Position numbers and translations under genes: made by a program. The notes under the pieces were generated by a model. It saw only the letters and a program-made list of their open reading frames with translations. It was not told the origin of the DNA and did not search any database. From Isotricha intestinalis (lineage: Eukaryota > Ciliophora > Litostomatea > Vestibuliferida > Isotrichidae): DNA of 49,996 bases. The stretch covers positions 1-49,996 of the forward strand of contig JAJJLU010000417.1 in assembly GCA_023807065.1 (NCBI GenBank), given 5' to 3'. Of the stretch, positions 40,647 to 49,735 are shown in pieces. Position 1 is the stretch's first letter, and each line of letters starts with the position of its first letter.

Positions 40647-41588
40647 TTATATTTTTTTATCTGCTTTATTTATATTTAAGCAACCATCAACATAATCTTC
40701 TAATTTATGTAGATTTTCATTACTTAAACTATAAATATCAAAATCAAAAGTATGTGTTTCTGGATTTGGTTTTATATCAGTAAGTACATTTATAATATTA
40801 GTCATTTGTTCCGTATTTAAAGCTTGGACTTTATAAGTTAATTCTGTTCTATCTTCATTTGAAAAATCATTTTTTTTATTTCTAATTTTAAAATGTTTTT
40901 TTATAATTATCTTTTTATTTTCATCATTAGTGTTATTTGTTTCTCTTTTTTCTTTATTAATATTATTTATTTTTTTTTTATCATTAATATTATTCATTTT
41001 ATCATCATTAGTAGTTTTTTTATTTTCATCATTAGTAGCTTTTTTATTTTCATTATTTATAGTTTTTTTATTTTCATTATTTATAGTTTTTTTATTTTCA
41101 TTATTTATAGTTTTTTTATTTTCATTATTAACAATTCTTTTATTTTCTTTACTAGCAGTTCTTTTATATTCATTATTTAAATTTCTTTTATTTTCTTTAC
41201 TAGCAGTTCTTTTATTTTCATTATTTATTATATTAGTTTTTTGATTTATCATATTATTTTTATTATTAATCATTGGTAAATTTATATTATTAGAAAAAGA
41301 TATATCATTGTCAAGTAAATCTTCAGTTAATTCTGACATTTCCATTATTTTATTTAATAATGCATTATCATTTGTTTTAACACAATATATAAAATATAAG
41401 TTCCATAATCTATGAATATCAAAATAAAATTTATCTAAACTTAAATATGTTGATAAATTAACCTTTTTTTCAATCATTTCTAGATTTATATGAGGAAATG
41501 TTTTATCATTTATAAAATATTTATAACTTTGTGTTTTTGTTAAATGAGAATAAAATGTTTTTATTTTTTCTTTTGTGTTAGTTTTCAT
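40647..41588 (-). CDS. Minimal BET-like protein: degenerate bromodomain plus NET domain
   Basis: The 313-residue protein has an N-terminal region (about 10-95) that follows bromodomain spacing. FPHINLEMIEKKVNLSTYLS corresponds to the PDYxxxIKxPMDLxTI segment, and FDIHRLWNLYFIYC to helix B. The position of the acetyl-lysine-binding Asn appears to be Cys69. The C-terminal 247-305 matches an extraterminal (NET) domain: LTYKVQALNTEQMTNII, then FDFDIYSLSNENLHKLEDYV. BET proteins read acetylated histones and recruit partners through NET. Between the domains are eight-residue tandem repeats. It has one small bromodomain instead of the usual one or two, with doubtful acetyl-lysine binding. NET is the more certain call. 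Confidence 0.7.
   Translation of the reverse strand: MKTNTKEKIKTFYSHLTKTQSYKYFINDKTFPHINLEMIEKKVNLSTYLSLDKFYFDIHRLWNLYFIYCVKTNDNALLNKIMEMSELTEDLLDNDISFSNNINLPMINNKNNMINQKTNIINNENKRTASKENKRNLNNEYKRTASKENKRIVNNENKKTINNENKKTINNENKKTINNENKKATNDENKKTTNDDKMNNINDKKKINNINKEKRETNNTNDENKKIIIKKHFKIRNKKNDFSNEDRTELTYKVQALNTEQMTNIINVLTDIKPNPETHTFDFDIYSLSNENLHKLEDYVDGCLNINKADKKI
41001..41222 (-). repeat. 24-base in-frame tandem repeats
   Basis: About nine 24-base units encode ENKKTINN and variants (ENKRTASK, ENKRIVNN, ENKKATND). Central units are identical and outer ones diverged, typical of a slippage-driven array. The array makes up the linker between bromodomain and NET domain. Confidence 0.88.
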
Positions 41589-41908
41589 TTTTATTTATTA
41601 ATTTATCAAAAATTATTTAAATTTTTAAATTGTTTATTCATGTCATTTATAAAAATAATTGATAATAAATTACTTATATTTAATTATTTTTTAGAACACT
41701 TATTTAATTTAAATAATAACATTTTTTTAGAATATACAATCATAAATTGATTAAAAATAAAATTGGATTATTTTAGTATTTTTACAATGATTAAAAAGCT
41801 TTTATTTAAAATTCTTAATATAATAAAAAAATTTAATTATAATGTGCAAAAATTAATAAAAAAAATAAATTTGGAAATCCAAAGAATAATAATAAAAATA
41901 AAAATAAA

Positions 41909-43141
41909 ATGTTAAAAACAAAACATCTTATTTTTCTAATTTATATATCATACATTACAACATATTCTCTTTTATCATTTGAAGAAAGAAAAATTCCAAA
42001 TCTTCAAATATCAAAAAATCAAGCAAAATCGAAAATATTTAATTTTTTAAGAGGAGAAGCAAAAAAATATGTATCAAAATATCCAGAAGGAATAGGAAAA
42101 TTAATAACAAATTTAGCAAGTACAACATCAATAAAATTAGATGAAAAACCAATAAATCAAATTGATTCTTTAAAAAAAACACATAATTTACCAAATGAAG
42201 TAATTGAAAAATTTAAAAAAATAAAATATGTAAAAGATACAATTTCATATGAATTATTTACTTTTAAACAAGAAAAATCAAAAACAAGTATAGAAAATAT
42301 TTTTGGAGTTGTTACAAGATTAGATGAAAATACTATTTATTTTTCTTATGTAAGAGGAAATGCAAATGCAAAAGCAATTCCACAATTTAATAGAGTTCCA
42401 TATAAAAAATGTCATCATATTTTAGGAATAAAAACAAAATGCAAAACTAAACACAAAAGTGTTAAAAGAGGTTATCAAACAAAAGAATTAGAAAATATTA
42501 AATCTGCATTAATGGCTAAATTTTATGAAACTTTAAATTCAGTTTTAGATTTAGACAAACAAAGAATTATTGAACTTTTTAAAAAATTTGCAAAAAGTTT
42601 AATAAAACCATTTCCAAAAGAATATAAAAAATATATTGTTAATCAAAAAACATATCTTGATTTTAAAACAATATATTTAGGATTAAATGGATATGAAGAT
42701 AAATTAAGAAAAATAGGATTTGATGAAAAATCAATAAATAAAATATATGGATTAAATCAAAAAGGAAAAAATACTCAAATATATCAAATATTAAAAGATG
42801 AAGCTCAAAAACAACATTTTATAGTAGCAGTAGCATTAAATATAGAAAATAATATAATTTTAAGTTATGCTATTGGAAGAGGAGAAGTTAAAGTATATAA
42901 TACTTATTGTCATTATACTTACACAAAAAAAAAAAGACATCATTTAAAAAAGAAAAAAATTACTGTTCATGTTAATGAAGATTGTGATGATGATGATGAA
43001 TGTGTTGAATCTTGTAAAATTTTTAAAAAAAATAATCCTAATATTGCTGATCCTAAAAGAGCTGGAATTATTATTAAACAATCTGTTTATGCTGAATTAA
43101 CTAAAGGTATTAGTGATATTCTTAATGGCATTCAATTTTAA
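41909..43141 (+). CDS. Secreted protein with internally duplicated domain, unknown function
   Basis: The 410-residue protein has a signal peptide (LIFLIYISYITTYSLL, residues 7-22) and no further TM helix. Two halves look homologous. In the first (about 115-215) a strand pair GVVTRLDENTIYFSYVRG is followed by a His/Cys/Lys block and helix KSALMAKFYETLNSVL. In the second (about 295-408) AVALNIENNIILSYAIGRG is followed by a His/Lys block and helix KQSVYAELTKGISDIL. Each half carries a Lys-His-Cys loop, and the second adds an acidic Cys segment EDCDDDDEC. The protein is likely exported to the surface, a vacuole or a food vacuole. No family is recognised. Confidence 0.65.
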   Translation: MLKTKHLIFLIYISYITTYSLLSFEERKIPNLQISKNQAKSKIFNFLRGEAKKYVSKYPEGIGKLITNLASTTSIKLDEKPINQIDSLKKTHNLPNEVIEKFKKIKYVKDTISYELFTFKQEKSKTSIENIFGVVTRLDENTIYFSYVRGNANAKAIPQFNRVPYKKCHHILGIKTKCKTKHKSVKRGYQTKELENIKSALMAKFYETLNSVLDLDKQRIIELFKKFAKSLIKPFPKEYKKYIVNQKTYLDFKTIYLGLNGYEDKLRKIGFDEKSINKIYGLNQKGKNTQIYQILKDEAQKQHFIVAVALNIENNIILSYAIGRGEVKVYNTYCHYTYTKKKRHHLKKKKITVHVNEDCDDDDECVESCKIFKKNNPNIADPKRAGIIIKQSVYAELTKGISDILNGIQF

Positions 43142-43558
43142 AATATTGTTTATATAATTATATTTTATGAATAGAAGTTTATTCAAACTTTTGATTTTTA
43201 AATTTTTTTTTTTTATTTGCTTTTTATTTAATTTTTAATTTTGTCTTATGTTTAAAAATAAACTTTTGTATATTTGATATTAATACTTCGAAATATATTT
43301 TTAGTTAATTTTGATACTGAAAATTCACTTATTTTTTAATTTTAATTATTTTATATTAATAATAAATGTTTATATGATTTTTAAAAAAATTGTATCAATA
43401 ATATCTATTATTATTTTGTTAAAAATATAATTAAATTAACAAAATTTTTGAGAATAAAAAATCTAAAAGAAAAAATATTAAACTAATATAAAAAACAAAA
43501 CAAAAAAACACCTTCTTCAAAAAACTCAAAGAAAAAAAACTTTGTAAAAATAAGAAAA
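43142..43558. other. Intergenic region between convergent gene and pseudogene
   Basis: About 415 bases of AT-rich DNA with no visible feature. Confidence 0.45.
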
Positions 43559-44765
43559 TTACAAATTATTTTCATCCTCACTTAAATTAGCATACTTAAC
43601 CTTATCACTAGAAAACTCTCCTTTTTTAATATTTGTCATTTCAATATTAACATTAGGTCTTTTATATCGAGCATCTCTTTCATATCCATCTCTCCTCTCA
43701 AAATCATTATTACTAATAGGATTATAACCATTATTTTGATATTTTATATAAATTTGTTTAATTAAATAACCAATTCCAGCACAAATTAAAGTAAGAATTA
43801 AATAATAAAGAAAACTTTGTCATAAAAGCCAAGGGAAATATCCTCCATTAACAACTTCAATAGGATTAAATGATATAATTTCACCACTTATAGAATTTCT
43901 AGCTAGAATATTTATATAGTAAGTTTAACATAATCTAAACTTGGTGTTGTATATTTTTTTTTGTTATTTACTAATCTTCTATAATATTTAGCTGGATCAA
44001 CTTCATCAATATATCTAATTTAATAACATACTCTTCCCATTGATGAAAATCTTTCTTCATTTGTTGTTAAGAATACATCAAATTATATTCATTAAAATCT
44101 CTGCATTGACCCTATATATTTCGACTTGATATTTTTGGTATTATTAATTTTATTTTTCCTCTTCCTAATGGTTTGTATTCTAAAGTTTCATTCATAGATG
44201 ATATTTCAAAATTTGATTTTGTTGTTGAGTAATAATAATAAATAACTTAAACGTGTTTTACATTGAATATTTGCATTTTCACATTCTTCACTTGTTTCTG
44301 ATGGTTTTATTGATATGTAAATGTGCTTTTGTTTTAAAATGTTTATTATTATCATTTTTCAACAATATTCTTCTTCTGGTTCTTCATATTCAATATTTTC
44401 TTCTGACATATAATAAAAAGAGTATAATTTAAAGTCTATTTCTCCACGACATAATAATAATTCATTTTCCATTGTATCATCATCTTTTTGTCTTTTTTTT
44501 AAAGCATATATTTTTTCTGATATACTTTATAATTTTCCTCTTTTATCATATACTACACTTTCATTTGAGTAAAAAATTTCAAAAGGTTTTGAATCTACTC
44601 TTTTACATTATTTTGAGATGGGTTTATTAAAATGAGAAATGTACTTTCATGTATCTGTTTGTTTATCACTTCTAAATTCAAGATAATTAATTTAATTATT
44701 GATAATCGTTTTATATCAGTAAAAGTTCAATAAATTAAATGATGTATTCGTTCTCGAAATCTTTA
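43559..44765 (-). pseudogene. Decayed type I membrane protein gene
   Basis: Minus-strand translation recovers an almost complete protein of about 390 codons. It has an outer domain with segments such as RVDSKPFEIFYSNESV, ENELLLCRGEIDFK, LEYKPLGRGKIKLII, FLTTNEERFSSMGRVCY and YIDEVDPAKYYRRLV. A TM helix (SFLYYLILTLICAGIGYLI) and a charged tail ending SEDENNL before TAA follow. It carries nine in-frame stops: TGA at 43820-43822, 44359-44361, 44647-44649 and 44716-44718; TAA at 44020-44022, 44527-44529, 44608-44610 and 44692-44694; TAG at 44112-44114. Frame changes occur near 43916, 44080 and 44240. Coding character is well preserved, so inactivation is fairly recent. Confidence 0.8.
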
Positions 44766-44900
44766 TTATTATTTACTTTTCATTATTCTGATAAATTTTA
44801 ATATTCCATTTCTCAATTAAAAGTTTAGTAAAAATTTTTTATATTATATTTTATATTGAAATAACATATTTATCAATTATTGACAGATAATATAATAAAA

Positions 44901-46910
44901 ATGTCAGTCTCAACAATATGGAAACAATTTTCCAAAAATAATATTAAATTTTCAAGTCCTCAAAGTACTTTATATAATGCAATTAACAAAAAAACTGGAA
45001 AATATGTTGCAATCAAAGAGATTAACAAATATGAATTTAAGGATATACAAAAATATGAAAAAATAGTAAATAAAATAAAATCAGAAAATTACATTTCAAT
45101 AAAAGAAATAATTGAAGAAAGAGAATTTTATTATATTGTGATGGAATTATGTTTATGTAATATAGAAGAATATCTAAAAATAAAAGGTGAACCTTTTTCA
45201 ATTAATGAAATTTTTGAAATGTTAACCCAAATAAATAATACTTTCAAAATAATGCAAAAAGAAAAAATGATTCATAAAAATCTAAAACTTTCTAATTTAT
45301 TATTAAAAATGGAAAATTTAAATAAAATGAAAATTGTAATTTCAGATTTTAATCCAAGTGATAATTTAGAAAATTTACAATTATTAATGACAAAAACAAA
45401 GAAAAAAAATAATTATTTTACAACTGCTCCTGAAATTTTAAAAGGAGAAGAAATATCATCTAAGGTAGATATTTGGAGTTTAGGAATAATAATATATTAT
45501 TTAATATTTAATGAATATCCTTATACTGGTGAAACTGAATTTAAATTTATAAAAGATATTCATTCTAATAAACCTTTAAAAATTATTAATGATAATGAAT
45601 TAAATGATTTAGTTAGAAAAATGTTATGTGCAAATGTTAATGAGAGACTTTCTTGGGATGATTATTTTAATCATCCTTTTTTTAAAAAGCAATTCAATCA
45701 AGATAATCAAATTAATTTTCCTCAATTTAATTTTCTTTGTAATATTCATTCTCAAATCATTGAATCATATTGTAATACATGTAAATTAAATATTTGTAAA
45801 TCATGTTTTGATAAACATATATCACATAAAATTATATCTTTTTCAAAAATAGGGTTAAGTGATATAGAAAAAAAGAATATAGATAATATAATTAATGATA
45901 TTGAAAATAATTATAATAAGTTTTTACAAATTAAAAATGATATTCTAAATTTATTAAAAAACATTAAATCAATTAATTCAAATTCCTTAATTTATGAAGA
46001 AGACACTGAAAATAATTATAAACAATATTATATAAATTTCCTTAATTCTCTTAAAGATAGAATAACAATCCCAAATAATATAACAATATTAAAATTTTCA
46101 TTAAATGATTTCGAAGTAATAGAAAATTCAAAAATAACAGAAGATGATATTAAAAACCTTTTCATCAAATATCCACCATTAAATGATGATATTTATGTAG
46201 AACTTAAAAAACCAATTCAATATGAAAATTATTCCCAATATTATGGAGAATTATCAGAAAAGAATGAAAGACATGGAAGAGGGATTCAAATATGGATTGA
46301 TGGTTCAAGATATGAAGGATATTGGAAAAATGATAAGGCAAATATTAAAGGAAAACTTATTCATTCAGACGGAGCCATTTATGAAGGAGAATTTAAAGAT
46401 GATAAAGCAAATGGATACGGAAAATATATTCATAATGTTGGTTCAAAATTTGAAGGAAATTGGGAAAATGATAAACAAAGTGGATATGGAAAAGAATCTT
46501 GGCCTGATGGTTCTAATTATGAAGGATATTATAAAGATGGGAAAAAATGTGGCAAAGGGAAATTTAAATGGGGTGATGGGAGTACTTATGAAGGAGAATT
46601 TATAGATAATAATATTAATGGTAAAGGGATATATAAATGGAGTGATCAAAGACAATATATTGGATATTGGAAAGATGGTAAAATGAATGGCAGTGGGACA
46701 TTTATATGGCCAGATGGGAGAACTTATCAAGGAGAATATTTAAATGATAAGAAAGATGGTTTAGGAATTTTCAAATGGCCTGATGGTAGAATTTTTAAGG
46801 GTTATTGGAAAGATGGAAAACAAAATGGAGAAGGAGAATTTTATAATAAGGAAGATGGAGTATGGAGAAAAGGAATATGGGAAAATGGAAAAAGAATTCA
46901 ATGGTTATAA
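44901..46910 (+). CDS. Pseudokinase - B-box zinc finger - MORN repeat fusion protein
   Basis: The 669-residue protein has a kinase-like fold at about 15-265. It retains Lys39 (VAIKEI), VMEL hinge, APEIL and DIWSLGIIIYYL. The Gly-rich loop is absent, HRD is HKN (about 124-126), and DFG is DFN (about 148-150), so phosphotransfer is unlikely. A B-box follows at about 277-315 (CxxH, then CNTCKLNICKSC, then HxxH), then a helical stretch, a YPPLNDD segment and about nine MORN repeats from about 445 to 660. The B-box suggests oligomerisation or a TRIM-like scaffold, and MORN suggests membrane attachment. The ATG at 44901 is the first; the frame upstream begins only at TTG. I know no named family with this order. 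Confidence 0.82.
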   Translation: MSVSTIWKQFSKNNIKFSSPQSTLYNAINKKTGKYVAIKEINKYEFKDIQKYEKIVNKIKSENYISIKEIIEEREFYYIVMELCLCNIEEYLKIKGEPFSINEIFEMLTQINNTFKIMQKEKMIHKNLKLSNLLLKMENLNKMKIVISDFNPSDNLENLQLLMTKTKKKNNYFTTAPEILKGEEISSKVDIWSLGIIIYYLIFNEYPYTGETEFKFIKDIHSNKPLKIINDNELNDLVRKMLCANVNERLSWDDYFNHPFFKKQFNQDNQINFPQFNFLCNIHSQIIESYCNTCKLNICKSCFDKHISHKIISFSKIGLSDIEKKNIDNIINDIENNYNKFLQIKNDILNLLKNIKSINSNSLIYEEDTENNYKQYYINFLNSLKDRITIPNNITILKFSLNDFEVIENSKITEDDIKNLFIKYPPLNDDIYVELKKPIQYENYSQYYGELSEKNERHGRGIQIWIDGSRYEGYWKNDKANIKGKLIHSDGAIYEGEFKDDKANGYGKYIHNVGSKFEGNWENDKQSGYGKESWPDGSNYEGYYKDGKKCGKGKFKWGDGSTYEGEFIDNNINGKGIYKWSDQRQYIGYWKDGKMNGSGTFIWPDGRTYQGEYLNDKKDGLGIFKWPDGRIFKGYWKDGKQNGEGEFYNKEDGVWRKGIWENGKRIQWL

Positions 46911-48849
46911 GAAGATTAATAATATGTTGAAGGAATTTTAAATAAATTTTCTTTTTTATTTTTAGATATTTCTTATTTTTTATTTTGTTATTCTTCTTCA
47001 ATAGGAAAAATATATATGTTAATTAATGAATAATGAAATAAATTTAATTAATTTATGATTCAAGGGTAATGTATAACATAATGGAAATTTGAAGAAAGAT
47101 TAATGAAGATTGAATCAATTAAATATATTATGGGATAACATATTTTGATTAAAGAAAGAAATTATATACAAACATTATAATTTTCTATTATTTTTCCTAT
47201 AAAATTATTTGTTGATTTCAGAAATTTTGAATTTTATTTGTTAAATTTCAATTTTTATAAATAGTGATGTTTTAAATATTAATTGATATGCCAAATATTA
47301 TTCATTAAAATTTATATAACTTTATTTAAATAATCAATGATAAAATTATCCTTTATTACTTATTTTACACATAAAATTTTAATTGATAAGATCAAAAGAA
47401 ATTTGTTTTAGAAAAGATTTCTATAAATAATCCTTATATTCTCAATTAAAAAAGACAATATATTTTTAAATCTTTATTTTGATATAAAACATGAAATAAT
47501 AATTATCTATAAAATGAAAAAAAATAAGGTTATTAATTATGAGTCTCTTTATTAATTATTTTTAAAACAATACTTTTGAATAATTGATTCAATATGTTTA
47601 TGAAAATTATAATAAAAATTGTTTTAATTGTAATCTGAAAATTCCAAAAAAATTATGTTAAATGAAAAAAATAAAAACGAAAATAATAAATATATAATAA
47701 AAAAAGTTTTTTGTTCACAAACTTTCATTTTATTTTTTCTATATGTGTTATTTTTGAATTTATCAAAGACTGGTTAAAAAAACTATAACTAATAAAGATA
47801 TACTTTGAATATAAAATAAAAACTTTTAAAATGTTTTCTTCTTATATTCTTATTTTATTATTTTGAAATAAAAAAAAGTTAAAAAAACTTTTAAGAAAAA
47901 CGATAATAAGAAAGCCATATATTATTAAATAAACGTATTTCTTTATTTGTTCCAGAATCAAAAATATAAAAAAACAAATATAAAATCTATTTTTCTTTTA
48001 ATAATAAATTTCCCAATAAAAGATATAGTAGGAGATATAAAAAATAAATGCAAACTGTTTAACTGGTTTTTTTATTTTAATTTTATCAAACACAAAAAGA
48101 AAAATTATGAAAAGTTTATTTTTTTTTCAATAATTAATAGGAATATTCAATATTTAATTTATTTAAATTAAATATATTAATTTATTTTTTTAAAAAAAAA
48201 TCTATAATACCTTTATTTTTTGTCTTAAATTTAGGTTTTTTTTTACTCTTTTTTAAACTTTTTTATATTAATATTATCTAATTTTAAACCTAATTTAATA
48301 GAAATTTTAAATTCAATTTTTCCAACTTTAGATATGTTATAAATATAATATATAAAAAAATAAAAAGAAAATTTGGATATTTTTTTCCAATTCATTAATT
48401 TTCATCAACATTAATTTATTGTGAAGTTTTAGTTTTAAATTTTTGTGGAGGGTATAGAGTAAATAACTTTGATGGAGGAAATAAAGAAAAATAAAAATAT
48501 TAAGTAAGTAATATTTCTTTTATTGAAGATTTAAATATTACACAAAATTCTTTTAAAGTATATTTTTTTGTTATTATATTTTATATTTTCATTATTTAAT
48601 TTATGGAAAATTCTGATTTTTCATTATTTTAAATTTTCCATACTTTATAAATATATTTTTATTTAAACAAAGATATTTAGGAAAAACAACAATATAAATT
48701 ATATAGTCTTATACTAAATTTTCAGAAATAATAAAAATAAGTCCTGATTTTTCTCAGGCTTTACATATTATTGTTATAAAAAATGAATGAGAAAAAAATA
48801 TCACAAAGTTTAAATAAATTTATTTTTATTTATATATATTATTATTTTT
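46911..48849. other. Long gene-poor region with weak coding remnants
   Basis: Nearly 2 kb has no gene I can support. A plus-strand stretch at about 48390-48600 reads CEVLVLNFCGGYRVNNFDGGNKEK, then SNISFIEDLNITQNSFKVYFF, with several TAA stops. It could be an old pseudogene. A 74-codon ORF at 47947-48171 is AT-driven and not convincing. No RNA gene or repeat is apparent. Confidence 0.35.
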
Positions 48850-49595
48850 TCAATTAAAACTAATAAAAGATAAAGAATTTTGATTGAATTCTTCTAAATT
48901 TGGGAAATTAAAAAATGTATTTGAAGAGACACAAAAATTGAAATTTATTTCTTGAGTATCTTCCTTTTTTTTTTTTTTATTATTTGATTTATGAAAAGGA
49001 AAAGGTTGTTTTTTTATAAATTTTTTAACTAAATTTATTCCACTTTCATATATTGCTTTTTTTTCTAAATATTCTTTTGAATATTTGTCCAATAAATATT
49101 TAAAATTTTGAGTTTTTGAAGATATTCCAAATTCTTTTTTTAAATATTCTTCATCTTCACATAAATAATAATTTTGATAAAAATCTGAAAGTTTCATATT
49201 AATAAATTCTTCTTTTAAATCTTTACGAATTATTTCTAAACATTCATGATTATTTTTTTCATCAAATATGGAATATTTTGAAGATGTTTTTAATTGACAT
49301 AATTGTTCAATTGTTAAATCCATTAATTTTTTAATTGATTCAATATTTACTTTTTTTCTTTCTGAATAATTCATCTTTGTAAAATAAACTTTTTGACAAG
49401 AATAAATTTTATGAGTGTATTCATTTAAAAAAAAAATAATAAAATTCATAAAGTGAGTCATAATTACACTTCTTGCATTGTCTGTTCTTAATACTTTTTT
49501 TCCTAAAAAAAACGTTGATTACCAGTTTTTTCTTGTGTTGGTTGGTTTAATTCATCATTTTTCGCTTTTTCTTTTTTTATTTCATATGTATTCAT
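48850..49595 (-). CDS. Unknown multicopy-type family protein (copy A), two exons
   Basis: Exon 1 (49595-49523) starts MNTYEIKKEK and joins exon 2 (49502-48850) across a 20-base intron, giving 241 residues. The junction produces EKTGKKVLRTDNARS, followed by a helix THFMNFIIFFLNEY. The same GKKVLR-DN-RS...HFMNF pattern occurs in the head-to-head copy at 49736. The rest is helical and charged, with a conserved-looking SSKYSIFDEKN segment and a basic C-terminal part. The organisation (a basic GKK..DNxR box, then an FxNFxxxxLN helix) resembles repeat-rich protein families I recall from protist genomes, of unknown function. The stop is TGA, the only one in the window. Confidence 0.65.
49381..49456. 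repeat. Perfect 76-base inverted repeat, left arm
   Basis: Bases 49381-49456 are the exact reverse complement of 49921-49996, within the paired family copies. Similarity continues less strictly outward from the arms toward the 464-base spacer (GKKVLR region). The right arm is cut by the window end, so the true length is unknown. Confidence 0.9.
49503..49522 (-). other. 20-base intron of copy A
   Basis: Minus strand reads GTAATC...TTTTTAG, 20 bases, phase 1. Removal converts a frame that would stop at TAG into one continuing with GKKVLR, exactly as in the intronless neighbouring copy, which serves as an internal control. Confidence 0.82.
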
Positions 49596-49735
49596 TTTTT
49601 TTTCTCTGAATTTTTTTTCTTTTTTATTTTATATATAAAAAGATAATTTCTCTGATTTTTCGCCCAGTTTTTTAGATAGTTTTTTTTTTTGTTTATTTTT
49701 TTATTAAAAAGATAATTAAAAAAAAAATATATAAA

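Noticed and set aside
43559..44765. Idea that the organism reads TGA as Trp and TAA/TAG as Gln
   Set aside because: All intact genes here end at TAA/TAG/TGA in sensible places and long ORFs need no reassigned stops; the stops are confined to regions that also show frameshifts.
47947..48171. 74-codon plus-strand ORF
   Set aside because: Composition is Lys/Phe/Ile/Asn dominated without pattern, flanked by stop-rich DNA; likely chance.
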